From Candidatus Lightella neohaematopini (lineage in GTDB: Bacteria; Pseudomonadota; Gammaproteobacteria; Enterobacterales; Enterobacteriaceae), in assembly GCA_025728395.1 (NCBI GenBank), contig JAOBJR010000096.1, positions 1 through 20,229 of the forward strand: a DNA stretch of 20,229 nt, given 5' to 3'. The translations under genes and the position numbers were made by a program. Shown piece by piece: positions 1 through 6,887 of this stretch (its first letter is position 1; every line of letters begins with the position of its first letter). The notes beneath the pieces are model-generated. The model had not been told where the DNA came from. It searched no databases and saw only the letters and a list, made by a program, of their open reading frames with translations.

Positions 1-24
1 ATATATAAAAAAATTAATAATTGG

Positions 25-489
25 TTAAATAAAGTTTTTTAATAAAAGAATAATGCCGATAGTTATTAGTGCAGCTAGTATATCGTCAGCCATAATACCA
101 AAACCATTATTTATATTATTTAAGTAACTTATTGGCCATGGTTTAATAATATCTAACACTCTAAATAAAAATATACTAAATAGTATTTCTATAAAAGAAT
201 TATCAGGTAATAACAAAATTATTATCCCAGTACCAATAAACTCATCTAATACTATTGAATAATGATCTTTAATATTAGAATGATTATTAATAATATGACA
301 AAGTAATGTACTTAATATAGTGATTACTATGAATTTTAATACATTAAAATTATTAACAGACGCAATACAGTACCATACTATACTACTAATAATAGTAGCT
401 ATAGTACCAGAAAATGGTAAATATCCTATACCAAAACCAATAACGATAATATATAATAATTTATGTAAATTATTTTTATAAATATTCAA
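25..489 (-). CDS. pgpA: Phosphatidylglycerophosphatase A
   Basis: Dephosphorylates phosphatidylglycerophosphate to phosphatidylglycerol in the inner membrane, the step after PgsA, which is also in this window. The 154-residue product aligns with E. coli PgpA (about 170 residues) over nearly its whole length. It keeps the N-terminal GFGIGYLPFSGT segment, the acidic core SIVLDEFIG, the RVLDIIKPWP block and the GIMADDILA block near the C-terminus. Several hydrophobic membrane stretches are visible. The first codon is TTG at 489-487: no ATG occurs in frame before the conserved GFG segment, so a non-ATG start is forced unless a rarer codon just upstream is used. No Shine-Dalgarno sequence is seen. 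It is the last gene of the yajC-to-pgpA run and lies 22 bases after thiL, as in E. coli where the two genes overlap. Confidence 0.95.
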   Translation of the reverse strand: MNIYKNNLHKLLYIIVIGFGIGYLPFSGTIATIISSIVWYCIASVNNFNVLKFIVITILSTLLCHIINNHSNIKDHYSIVLDEFIGTGIIILLLPDNSFIEILFSIFLFRVLDIIKPWPISYLNNINNGFGIMADDILAALITIGIILLLKNFI

Positions 490-511
490 TTGTTTAAAAC
501 AAATTAATTTT

Positions 512-1486
512 TTAGTTAAAATGATCGTATCCTAATGGATTTTTCAACAAACTACTATTATAGTTTAGTAATAATAATTTTTTTCCTATATAAGGAATAA
601 TTTTTCCAATATAAGTAATTTTAGTATTTTTATTTAATTTGTGTAATAGATTAATATTATTTTTTTTAATAGTAAAGCATAATTCATAATCTTCACTGTT
701 ACATACTAAATTTAATGCATCATTATAATTAACATATTTTTTTAATTTTTTAGATAATGGAAGATAATTAAGATATATTTTAGCACTGTATTTAGTATCA
801 ATTAGCATACTATGTATTTCCTTTAAAATACCATCAGAAATATCAGTAGCAGAATTAGCAATAATTCTAATTTTTTGACTAAATTTTAATGGTGGATTAG
901 GCCTTAAGTGTTTATTTATAAAATATAATTTATGTTTTCTATTAGAAATTTTAATATTATTCTTTAAAATTTCTAATCCGTAGGCACTATCTCCAAGCGT
1001 GCCAGTAACATAAATCATATCATTTATATTCATATTAGATTTAGTTAATTGTTTATTTATTGGTATAATCCCATATATAGTTGCTGTAATACTTAACAAC
1101 TTACCTTTACTAAGATCACCACCTATTAAGTAAATATTATAGTAATTTAATTGTTTAAATAATTCGTTACTAAATAGAGACAACCAATATTCATTATACT
1201 TTGGTAATATTAAAGATATGGTAATCCATTTGGGTTTAGCTCCCATAGCCATTATATCACTTACATTAACAACTACTATTTTATATCCTAAATCACTTGG
1301 ATTAGTATTAGGTAAAAAATGTATCCCAGATACCAATGAGTTAGTACTTATTGCTATAAAATATTTATTGCTGTTAACAGACAGTAATGCACAATCATCT
1401 CCAATACCAAGTTTAACACATTTATCATTTATTTTTTTTTTAAAAAACCGATTTATAATATAAAACTCATTTATGATATTATTCAT
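512..1486 (-). CDS. thiL: Thiamine-monophosphate kinase
   Basis: Phosphorylates thiamine monophosphate with ATP to give the coenzyme thiamine pyrophosphate, the final step of thiamine synthesis. At 324 residues it matches the E. coli enzyme (325). Visible signatures are the N-terminal KLGIGDDCALL metal/nucleotide segment (about residues 25-35), VVNVSDIMAMGAKP (about 72-85), GGDLSKG and TDISDGI, all typical of the PurM/ThiL fold. Starts at ATG 1486, 20 bases after nusB, with no Shine-Dalgarno sequence. Codons 16-19 contain a run of ten A (plus-strand T at 1432-1441); here the frame is intact. None of the de novo thiamine genes is in this window, so I cannot say whether the cell makes or salvages thiamine phosphate. 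Confidence 0.97.
   Translation of the reverse strand: MNNIINEFYIINRFFKKKINDKCVKLGIGDDCALLSVNSNKYFIAISTNSLVSGIHFLPNTNPSDLGYKIVVVNVSDIMAMGAKPKWITISLILPKYNEYWLSLFSNELFKQLNYYNIYLIGGDLSKGKLLSITATIYGIIPINKQLTKSNMNINDMIYVTGTLGDSAYGLEILKNNIKISNRKHKLYFINKHLRPNPPLKFSQKIRIIANSATDISDGILKEIHSMLIDTKYSAKIYLNYLPLSKKLKKYVNYNDALNLVCNSEDYELCFTIKKNNINLLHKLNKNTKITYIGKIIPYIGKKLLLLNYNSSLLKNPLGYDHFN
1432..1441 (-). repeat. A10 homopolymer tract inside thiL
   Basis: Ten consecutive T on the plus strand, ten A in the thiL message, encoding three lysines and the first base of an isoleucine codon. It equals in length the tract that breaks lptB (16185-16194). In AT-rich endosymbionts RNA polymerase is known to slip on A tracts of about this length, so part of the thiL message is probably out of frame. 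Confidence 0.9.
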
Positions 1487-1506
1487 TTAATTCAAATAAA
1501 ATGTAA

Positions 1507-1908
1507 TTATTTCTTTATATTAATTTTATTAATAATTTTATCTAGTACACCATTAATAAACTTATAACCACCATTAGTACCAAAAATTTTAGTTAACTCA
1601 ATAGCTTCGTTAATTACTACTTTATATGGTATATATCTGTGATATGTTAGTTCAAATATAGCAATTCTTAATATTATATGTTCTATATGATCTAATTTAC
1701 TAATACTACGTGATAAATAAGGTAACATAATATTATCTAATTTATTATAATTTGTTATTACTCCTAAATATAATTTATAAAAATAAGTTACATCAATAAT
1801 TGATTTGTTTAGTTTAAAAATAAAATTATTATTTACATCATTTACTATTTTAAAAGAATATAATGCTTGTAATGCTCTTATTCTTGCTTTACGACGATTT
1901 TGTTTCAA
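1507..1908 (-). CDS. nusB: Transcription antitermination protein NusB
   Basis: NusB binds boxA RNA together with ribosomal protein S10 and assists rRNA antitermination. The 133-residue all-helical protein aligns with E. coli NusB (139), keeping the N-terminal arginine-rich RRKARIRALQALYSF and the C-terminal YKVVINEAIELTKIFG and INGVLDKI segments. The start must be TTG at 1908-1906: an in-frame TAA lies two codons upstream and no ATG precedes the conserved N-terminus. An AAGG at 1915-1918, six bases ahead, can serve as Shine-Dalgarno sequence. It follows ribE by 11 bases, as in the E. coli ribD-ribE-nusB order. Confidence 0.96.
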   Translation of the reverse strand: MKQNRRKARIRALQALYSFKIVNDVNNNFIFKLNKSIIDVTYFYKLYLGVITNYNKLDNIMLPYLSRSISKLDHIEHIILRIAIFELTYHRYIPYKVVINEAIELTKIFGTNGGYKFINGVLDKIINKINIKK

Positions 1909-1919
1909 AAATTACCTTA

Positions 1920-2396
1920 TTATTTACTTAAATTATATATTAAGTTTATCATTTCTAGTGTTGCTAATGCTATTTCTACACCCTTATTATTTAATTTTAT
2001 ACCAGATCTTTTAACAGCTTGTTCTATATTACTAGTAGTTAGTATACCAAAAGTTATTGGTATAATGTTATTTACTGATATTTCTGATAATCTAGATACA
2101 CATTCATTAACAATATAATAATGGTGATTTGTTTCTCCTTTTATTACTGTCCCTATGGTTACTATAGCTTTATATTTATTTATATGCACTAATTTATTAG
2201 CAATTATAGGTATTTCATAAACTCCAGGAACCCAAATAATAGTAATATTATTTTCTTTTACATTGCCTACACGTATTAATGTGTTAACTACTCCATCTAA
2301 TAAATTATTATTTATGGATTTATTAAAACGTGATACAATTATAGCTATGTTAATTTTGTCACTAACTATAATAGTTTTAGCTTCTATTATGTTCAT
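1920..2396 (-). CDS. ribE: 6,7-dimethyl-8-ribityllumazine synthase
   Basis: Condenses 5-amino-6-ribitylamino-uracil with 3,4-dihydroxybutanone 4-phosphate to give lumazine, the penultimate step of riboflavin synthesis (called ribH in many genomes). It has 158 residues against 156 in E. coli. Conserved parts are VSRFNKSI (substrate-binding Phe, about residue 24), WVPGVYEIP (about 55-63), GTVIKGETNHH with the catalytic-region His91, and NKGVEIALATLEMI near the C-terminus. ATG start at 2396, preceded by a GAGAGAGA stretch that may act as a weak ribosome site. It sits 24 bases after ribD, which makes its pyrimidine precursor. Confidence 0.97.
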   Translation of the reverse strand: MNIIEAKTIIVSDKINIAIIVSRFNKSINNNLLDGVVNTLIRVGNVKENNITIIWVPGVYEIPIIANKLVHINKYKAIVTIGTVIKGETNHHYYIVNECVSRLSEISVNNIIPITFGILTTSNIEQAVKRSGIKLNNKGVEIALATLEMINLIYNLSK

Positions 2397-2420
2397 TATT
2401 ATTCTCTCTCTTTTATATAA

Positions 2421-3548
2421 TTATTTATTAGGTGTTAAACGAATTCTAATATCTACCCCAATTTTTTTTATATCTAAAATTTTAAACTTTATTATTTCAT
2501 AATTATTATTTTTTTGACTTATATTAAATAATGAACTAGCATTTGCACCTATTATTTTAGGTGATTGATATAGTATAAATTCATCTATTAATTTTTTTTT
2601 AATTAACATACTAGATAATGTCGACCCAGCTTCTACAAAAACTCTATTTATTTCATTTTTACCTAAGTATACTAATAATTTAAATAAATTTAAGTAAATC
2701 TTATTATTTTTTAAATATGTAGGTAAAATAATTTGTTTAATTTTTGGTAATTTTAATAAATCATTATTAATAATAGATCTTATTAGCCAAGTTATTTTAT
2801 TATCTGTAATTACATTAAAATTTTTATTTATGCGATTATTTATGTCAATGATTACTCTAATAGGATCCACAATATGTTTAGTAGAATAAATATTTTTTAT
2901 ATATTTTGGTAATAGCGATTTACGTACTGTTAATCTTGGATTATCAGTTATAACTGTTGATGAAGTAGACAAAATTACATCACTTTTTGCTCTAAAAATT
3001 TGTACATCTTGCCTTGCTTTGATAGAAGTAATCCATTTTTTTTTATTAAAAACATAATTAACACGTCCATCTAATGATGATGCTAATTTTAAACTTACCC
3101 AAGGAATACCGGTACGAATTCTTTTAAAAAAATCATAATTAAGTTCTTCTGCCTCATCTAACATATAACCATATTCTACTAAAATTCCATGTTTTTTTAA
3201 TTTATCAAATCCTTTACCAGATACTTTCGGATTAGGATCTAAAGTAGCAGCTATTACTTTAAATACTTTATTTTCTATTAAAGCATCTGTGCAAGGTGGT
3301 GTTTTATTATAATAATTACATGGTTCTAAAGTAACATAAACAGTGGAACCATATGCACGTTTACCAGCCATTATTAATGCATTTATTTCTGCATGATTAC
3401 CACCATAATACTGATGATAACCTTCACCAACAATATGATTATCTTTTACTATAACACATCCAACATTAGGATTAGAAAATGTAGAAAATTTACCTAATTT
3501 AGCTAATTTAAATGCACGAGAAAGATATATTTTGTCTTGATCATTCAT
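2421..3548 (-). CDS. ribD: Bifunctional riboflavin deaminase/reductase RibD
   Basis: Carries out the deaminase and reductase steps that turn the GTP cyclohydrolase II product into ribitylamino-uracil phosphate. Two domains are visible in 375 residues (E. coli 367). The N-terminal zinc deaminase has His52-Ala-Glu54 and the PCN..TPPC site with Cys77 and Cys86. The C-terminal NADPH reductase begins near residue 147 (WVSLKLASSLDGRV) and ends with a conserved LIDEFILYQSPKIIG stretch. The ATG at 3548 lies inside the end of yajC, giving an 8-base overlap in a different frame. In E. coli nrdR precedes ribD and yajC is several genes away, so this junction was made by deletion. No Shine-Dalgarno sequence is seen. 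Confidence 0.97.
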   Translation of the reverse strand: MNDQDKIYLSRAFKLAKLGKFSTFSNPNVGCVIVKDNHIVGEGYHQYYGGNHAEINALIMAGKRAYGSTVYVTLEPCNYYNKTPPCTDALIENKVFKVIAATLDPNPKVSGKGFDKLKKHGILVEYGYMLDEAEELNYDFFKRIRTGIPWVSLKLASSLDGRVNYVFNKKKWITSIKARQDVQIFRAKSDVILSTSSTVITDNPRLTVRKSLLPKYIKNIYSTKHIVDPIRVIIDINNRINKNFNVITDNKITWLIRSIINNDLLKLPKIKQIILPTYLKNNKIYLNLFKLLVYLGKNEINRVFVEAGSTLSSMLIKKKLIDEFILYQSPKIIGANASSLFNISQKNNNYEIIKFKILDIKKIGVDIRIRLTPNK

Positions 3549-3942
3549 TATGTTTTTTATCTAATTTAGGCGTACTATTAGTTATTTTTATTAAATCATT
3601 ATTAAGTACATTTATTGTACCTTTAGGTAAAATAATAGAAATATAATCTAATTTAATAATTACTTTATTATTATTTACAAGTAATAATAATGCATATCCA
3701 TTATTTGTTCTTTCTAAAATTATTCCTATTAAACCTCCACTAGTCATAACTTCATCACCATTTTTAACGCTATTAATTAATATTTTGTGTGATTTTATAC
3801 GTTTTTGTTGAGGTCTTATAATCATAAAATAAAATATTAACACAAAAACAAATAGCATTAATAAAATTGAATAAGGATTACTAGATGATTGTGAATAGTT
3901 ACTATAATTAGTTACAAGCATTTCATTAATAAAATTATTCAT
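3541..3942 (-). CDS. yajC: Sec translocon accessory protein YajC
   Basis: Small inner-membrane protein that associates with SecD-SecF and SecYEG. The 133 residues (E. coli 110) carry one transmembrane helix at about residues 24-42, followed at once by the family signature IIRPQQKR (41-48), then a cytosolic GDEVMTSGGLIG domain and KLDYISIILPKG. The N-terminus before the helix is about 20 residues and rich in Asn and Ser. In E. coli secD and secF follow directly; here ribD follows with an 8-base overlap, so secDF is lost or moved. It appears to be the first gene of the rib-nusB-thiL-pgpA transcript. Confidence 0.93.
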   Translation of the reverse strand: MNNFINEMLVTNYSNYSQSSSNPYSILLMLFVFVLIFYFMIIRPQQKRIKSHKILINSVKNGDEVMTSGGLIGIILERTNNGYALLLLVNNNKVIIKLDYISIILPKGTINVLNNDLIKITNSTPKLDKKHNE

Positions 3943-3991
3943 CTAATGATATCTTTACTAGTTTACTAAATATTATATTAATAATTTAATT

Positions 3992-4020
3992 ATTATACTA
4001 TTAAAAATAATATAAAACAA
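3992..4020 (-). promoter_or_regulatory. Candidate sigma-70 promoter for yajC-ribD-ribE-nusB-thiL-pgpA
   Basis: Read on the minus strand, TTGTTT (4020-4015) is followed after 17 bases by a perfect TATAAT (3997-3992). Transcription would start about 45 bases before the yajC ATG. The -35 match is only partial and the region is nearly all A and T, so chance matches are likely. Confidence 0.35.
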
Positions 4021-4067
4021 TAATAAATAATAATTTATTATTTTAATATGTTATTATAAATAATTAT

Positions 4068-4097
4068 TTGATATATTATTATTAATATGTGTATTAT
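4068..4097 (+). promoter_or_regulatory. Candidate sigma-70 promoter for ahpC
   Basis: TTGATA at 4068-4073 and TATTAT at 4092-4097, each one base from consensus, are separated by 18 bases. The expected start of transcription near 4104 leaves room for the GGAGGG ribosome site at 4119-4124 and the ATG at 4131. The GTG that would extend the reading frame upstream (4089) overlaps this -10 box. Confidence 0.5.
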
Positions 4098-4130
4098 AGT
4101 TTAATTAAAGTATTTTATGGAGGGTATATT

Positions 4131-4730
4131 ATGTTAGTTACGAAAATAGCACCTAACTTTACAGCTCCAGCTGTATTAAAAGATGGGACAATAATTGATA
4201 ATTTTAATTTATATGAATATATTAATGATAAATATGCTGTTATATTTTTTTGGCCAATGGATTTTACTTTTGTATGTCCATCTGAATTAATTTCTTTTAA
4301 TAAGCGTTATATAGAATTTAAACAACGTGATGTAAAAATAATTGGTATATCTACAGATTCTGTATTTTCACATAGTACATGGCGTTCTATGTCTATTAAC
4401 AACGGTGGAATATTTAAAATTAATTATCCAATGGTTTCTGACATAAAAAGAAATATTATAAAATCTTATGAAGTAGAACATCCAGAATTAGGTGTAGCAT
4501 TAAGAGGTACTTTTATATTAGATAAAGATAGTATTATTCGTCATCAATCTATAAATGACTTACCTATAGGTAGAAATATAGATGAAATAATAAGATTTAT
4601 TGATGCTTTTAAACATCATGAAATCGATGGTCAGGTTTGTCCTGCACAATGGCAAATAGGAAAAAATACAATTAAGCCAACTAAAGATGGTATTAGTACT
4701 TACCTAAGTAACAATATTAATGACTTATAA
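4131..4730 (+). CDS. ahpC: Typical 2-Cys peroxiredoxin (AhpC/TSA family)
   Basis: Reduces hydrogen peroxide and organic peroxides in the cytosol; TrxB, also in this window, could feed electrons through thioredoxin. The peroxidatic cysteine is Cys49 in FTFVCPSE and the resolving cysteine is Cys170 in GQVCPAQW. The closest match I recall is the Buchnera peroxiredoxin (shared APNF, FFWPMDFTFVCPSE, VSDIKRNI-like, ALRGTF and IIRHQ.INDLP.GRN blocks) rather than E. coli AhpC. ATG 4131 is chosen because a strong GGAGGG site lies six bases before it and homologues begin at this Met. The open frame runs on upstream to a GTG at 4089, which falls in the promoter. The loop reads NGGIF instead of GGLG and the C-terminus lacks the Tyr-Phe pair, features linked to resistance to over-oxidation. 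Confidence 0.95.
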   Translation: MLVTKIAPNFTAPAVLKDGTIIDNFNLYEYINDKYAVIFFWPMDFTFVCPSELISFNKRYIEFKQRDVKIIGISTDSVFSHSTWRSMSINNGGIFKINYPMVSDIKRNIIKSYEVEHPELGVALRGTFILDKDSIIRHQSINDLPIGRNIDEIIRFIDAFKHHEIDGQVCPAQWQIGKNTIKPTKDGISTYLSNNINDL

Positions 4731-4784
4731 TTTATTGCTTAATTAATGTAATTAATTGAAATTATATGATTATTTTAAAATTTT

Positions 4785-4816
4785 AAACCTTACTATACTA
4801 TAGTAAGGTTTTTTAT
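4785..4816 (+). terminator. Rho-independent terminator after ahpC
   Basis: AAACCTTACTATA (4785-4797) and TATAGTAAGGTTT (4799-4811) are perfect inverted copies around one central base, and the T run extends to 4814. The stem, with its CC/GG and C/G pairs, stands out in this AT-rich sequence. It lies 55 bases after the ahpC stop. Confidence 0.85.
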
Positions 4817-4853
4817 TACTAATAATTTTAAAATATTAAATAACTTAAAATTT

Positions 4854-5774
4854 ATGTCATATCTATTTAAAATTTTGTTAATTATTATTTTAATAACTAA
4901 ATTATTCCAAAATAATTATCTATTTGCCACAACATATAAAATTTTTAATCCAAATAGTAGAATTATAGGTAATAATATCAATTTTATTATTCCATTAAAT
5001 AATAAACATTCACTAGAATATTTTTCTGCCAAATTTCAAGTTGGTATCACTAACATGTTAGAAGCAAATCCGAATTTAGATGTTTATTTACCTAAATCAT
5101 GTACTAAAATAATTATACCTAAAAAAATGATACTACCAGATACTTTACATAAAGGAATTATAATTAATAGTGCAGAAATGCGTCTATATTTATTTTTAAA
5201 AAATAATAAAGTTATTGTATTTCCCATTGGAATTGGTGAAATAGGTAATGAAACTCCTAGAAATTGGATTACTTATGTTAAGTATAAAAAAAGTAATCCT
5301 ATATGGATTCCAACAAAAAATATTAGAGATGAATATATACGTAATGGGCAATGCATACCAAAGATATTTCCTGCTGGCCCAAATAATCCAATGGGATTAT
5401 TTGCTTTATATCTTGGTAATTATTATGCTATACATGGAACTAATAGTAAATTTGGAATTGGATTAAGAATTAGTCATGGTTGTGTACGTTTAAGAGATAA
5501 TGATATTAGATTTTTATTTAAAAATGTTCCTGTGGGTACTAGAGTACAATTTATTAATGAACCAATAAAAATTACTAAAGAGCCAAATAATATAATATAT
5601 TTAGAAGTACATCAACCATTATCTTCTAATAAAGAAGAATTTATGTCAAAAAAAACACTACCAATTAAAGTAAATAAATATATTAAAAAATTTATAGTAA
5701 ATAATAACATAAATATAAAAAAATTTAATAATGAATTAAATAGAAGATCAGGTATACCAGTAATAATTAATTAG
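4854..5774 (+). CDS. ldtB: L,D-transpeptidase, LdtB (YbiS) type
   Basis: Periplasmic enzyme that in E. coli attaches Braun lipoprotein to the diaminopimelate of peptidoglycan. Its 306 residues equal the E. coli length as I recall it and align throughout. Features are an N-terminal hydrophobic signal sequence (about 4-25, with a likely cleavage after FA), a LysM-like region (about 52-90, SLEYFSAKFQVGITNMLEAN), and the YkuD catalytic domain with INSAEMRLY, His194-Gly-Thr-Asn and the active-site motif Ser207-His-Gly-Cys210-Val-Arg. The RSGIPV C-terminus is also kept. ATG 4854 gives the signal peptide; no Shine-Dalgarno sequence is seen and it lies 37 bases past the ahpC terminator. ErfK and YcfS are paralogues with a similar fold, but the C-terminal match favours YbiS. 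Confidence 0.93.
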   Translation: MSYLFKILLIIILITKLFQNNYLFATTYKIFNPNSRIIGNNINFIIPLNNKHSLEYFSAKFQVGITNMLEANPNLDVYLPKSCTKIIIPKKMILPDTLHKGIIINSAEMRLYLFLKNNKVIVFPIGIGEIGNETPRNWITYVKYKKSNPIWIPTKNIRDEYIRNGQCIPKIFPAGPNNPMGLFALYLGNYYAIHGTNSKFGIGLRISHGCVRLRDNDIRFLFKNVPVGTRVQFINEPIKITKEPNNIIYLEVHQPLSSNKEEFMSKKTLPIKVNKYIKKFIVNNNINIKKFNNELNRRSGIPVIIN

Positions 5775-5792
5775 AACTAAAACTTTTAAAAA

Positions 5793-5878
5793 TACCCGGG
5801 ACGAGACTTGAACTCGTATAGCTTCTACAGCTGAGGGATTTTAAGTCCCTTGTGTCTACCAAATTTCACCACCCGGGC
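5793..5878 (-). tRNA. leuZ: tRNA-Leu (UAA)
   Basis: Minus-strand cloverleaf beginning GCCCGGGTGG, with a seven-pair acceptor (G1-U72 wobble), a long variable arm, anticodon loop CTTAAAA (anticodon TAA) and discriminator A73. It matches E. coli leuZ closely. No CCA is encoded. It is the last gene of pgsA-cysT-leuZ. Confidence 0.97.
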
Positions 5879-5883
5879 AAACA

Positions 5884-5955
5884 AGACGTGTCCCAGAATC
5901 GAACTGGGATAAACGGATTTGCAATCCGCTACATAAACCATTCTGTCAACACGCC
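5884..5955 (-). tRNA. cysT: tRNA-Cys (GCA)
   Basis: Minus-strand cloverleaf beginning GGCGTGTTGA. The acceptor pairs GGCGTGT with ACACGTC, the anticodon loop is TTGCAAA (anticodon GCA) and the discriminator is U73, as required for cysteine identity. No CCA is encoded. Five bases separate it from tRNA-Leu. In E. coli glyW lies between pgsA and cysT; the 48-base gap here has no room for it. Confidence 0.97.
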
Positions 5956-6003
5956 AAAATTCTAAAACTATTAATATATATTATATTTTTTATTTTAACA
6001 ACA

Positions 6004-6558
6004 TCAAAGTTTTTTATAAAATTCATGTCTAATAATATTTAAATATTTTAACATAGAATAAAAAGTTAATATTAATGCAATATATAAAAAAATTATACCA
6101 ATTACTAATATAGTATAGTTACCTGATTGACATAATAATGTAGTAATAGCAATAATTTGAATTGTAGTTTTTATTTTACTAATTATAGTAACAGAAATAT
6201 TATTATTTTTTCCTAATCTAGCTAACCATTCTCTTAATGCCGAAATAATAATTTCTCTTGCAATAATTATTGATGATGGTAACGTAATAAACCAACAATT
6301 TAATTTATCAGATATTAATACTAATACTACCGATACCATTACTTTATCAGCTACCGGATCAAGAAAAGCTCCAAAATTACTTGTTTGTTTCCAACGACGA
6401 GCTAAAAAACCATCAAACCAATCAGTAATTGAAGCTAGAACAAATATTATAACACAACATAATCTAGACCAATCAAATGGTAAATAGAAAATAAAAACAA
6501 ATAATGGCGTTACTATTACTCGAAAAACAGTTAACCAAATTGGTATATTAAATTGCAT
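6004..6558 (-). CDS. pgsA: CDP-diacylglycerol-glycerol-3-phosphate phosphatidyltransferase
   Basis: Makes phosphatidylglycerophosphate from CDP-diacylglycerol and glycerol 3-phosphate at the inner membrane; PgpA then removes the phosphate. The 184 residues match E. coli (182). The CDP-alcohol phosphotransferase signature D-x2-D-G-x2-A-R-x8-G-x3-D-x3-D is complete: Asp46, Asp49, Gly50, Ala53, Arg54, Gly63, Asp67, Asp71. About five hydrophobic membrane segments surround it, and the N-terminus NIPIWLTVFRV resembles the family's NxPNxLTLxR start. ATG at 6558, no Shine-Dalgarno sequence. It lies between two tRNA pairs on the same strand. Confidence 0.97.
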   Translation of the reverse strand: MQFNIPIWLTVFRVIVTPLFVFIFYLPFDWSRLCCVIIFVLASITDWFDGFLARRWKQTSNFGAFLDPVADKVMVSVVLVLISDKLNCWFITLPSSIIIAREIIISALREWLARLGKNNNISVTIISKIKTTIQIIAITTLLCQSGNYTILVIGIIFLYIALILTFYSMLKYLNIIRHEFYKKL

Positions 6559-6682
6559 AATATTATATTTATTAACTTAAATAGCTATAATATAATATAT
6601 CGATATAAAAATTAATAAAAAATAAGCTTCTTATTAAAAGACTAATAACAATATTTAATCTATTTAAAAATGATATTTTATA

Positions 6683-6755
6683 TGGGTCGTGTAGGATTCG
6701 AACCTACGACCAATTGATTAAGAGTCAATTGCTCTACCAACTGAGCTAACGACCC
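6683..6755 (-). tRNA. tRNA-Lys (CUU anticodon)
   Basis: Minus-strand cloverleaf beginning GGGTCGTTAGCTCAGTTGG, with a seven-pair acceptor and discriminator A73, nearly identical to E. coli tRNA-Lys. The anticodon loop is CTCTTAA, so position 34 is C and the anticodon is CUU, where E. coli has UUU. With an unmodified C34 it would read AAG only. No CCA is encoded. Confidence 0.93.
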
Positions 6756-6768
6756 AATAAAATTATAA

Positions 6769-6851
6769 CGGAGGAGTAGAGATTCGAACTCTAGAGTATT
6801 TCTACTACCGATTTTCAAGACCGGTGCTTTAAACCACTCAGCCACTCCTCC
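6769..6851 (-). tRNA. serT: tRNA-Ser (UGA)
   Basis: Minus-strand class II tRNA beginning GGAGGAGTGGCTGAGTGG. The acceptor GGAGGAG/CTCCTCC is perfect, the anticodon loop CTTGAAA gives TGA, the variable arm is short and the discriminator is G73. It matches E. coli serT, which is also a neighbour of yccA. No CCA is encoded. Confidence 0.96.
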
Positions 6852-6853
6852 AA

Positions 6854-6887
6854 AATTAGTATCAATACTAATTATATTAGTATTGAT
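6854..6887. repeat. Nested inverted repeat between serT and yccA
   Basis: ATCAATACTAAT (6861-6872) and ATTAGTATTGAT (6876-6887) form a perfect 12-pair dyad with a 3-base centre. The left arm can instead pair with AATTAGTAT (6854-6862), giving two mutually exclusive hairpins. On the minus strand a TATAAT (6876-6871) falls at the dyad centre, 20 bases before the tRNA-Ser 5' end. Confidence 0.8.

Noticed and set aside
4089..4130. N-terminal extension of ahpC from a GTG
   Set aside because: The GTG overlaps the likely -10 box, while the ATG at 4131 has a GGAGGG site at ideal distance and matches the start of homologues.
5956..6003. Remnant of glyW between pgsA and cysT
   Set aside because: The 48 bases show no cloverleaf pieces or glycine anticodon arm.
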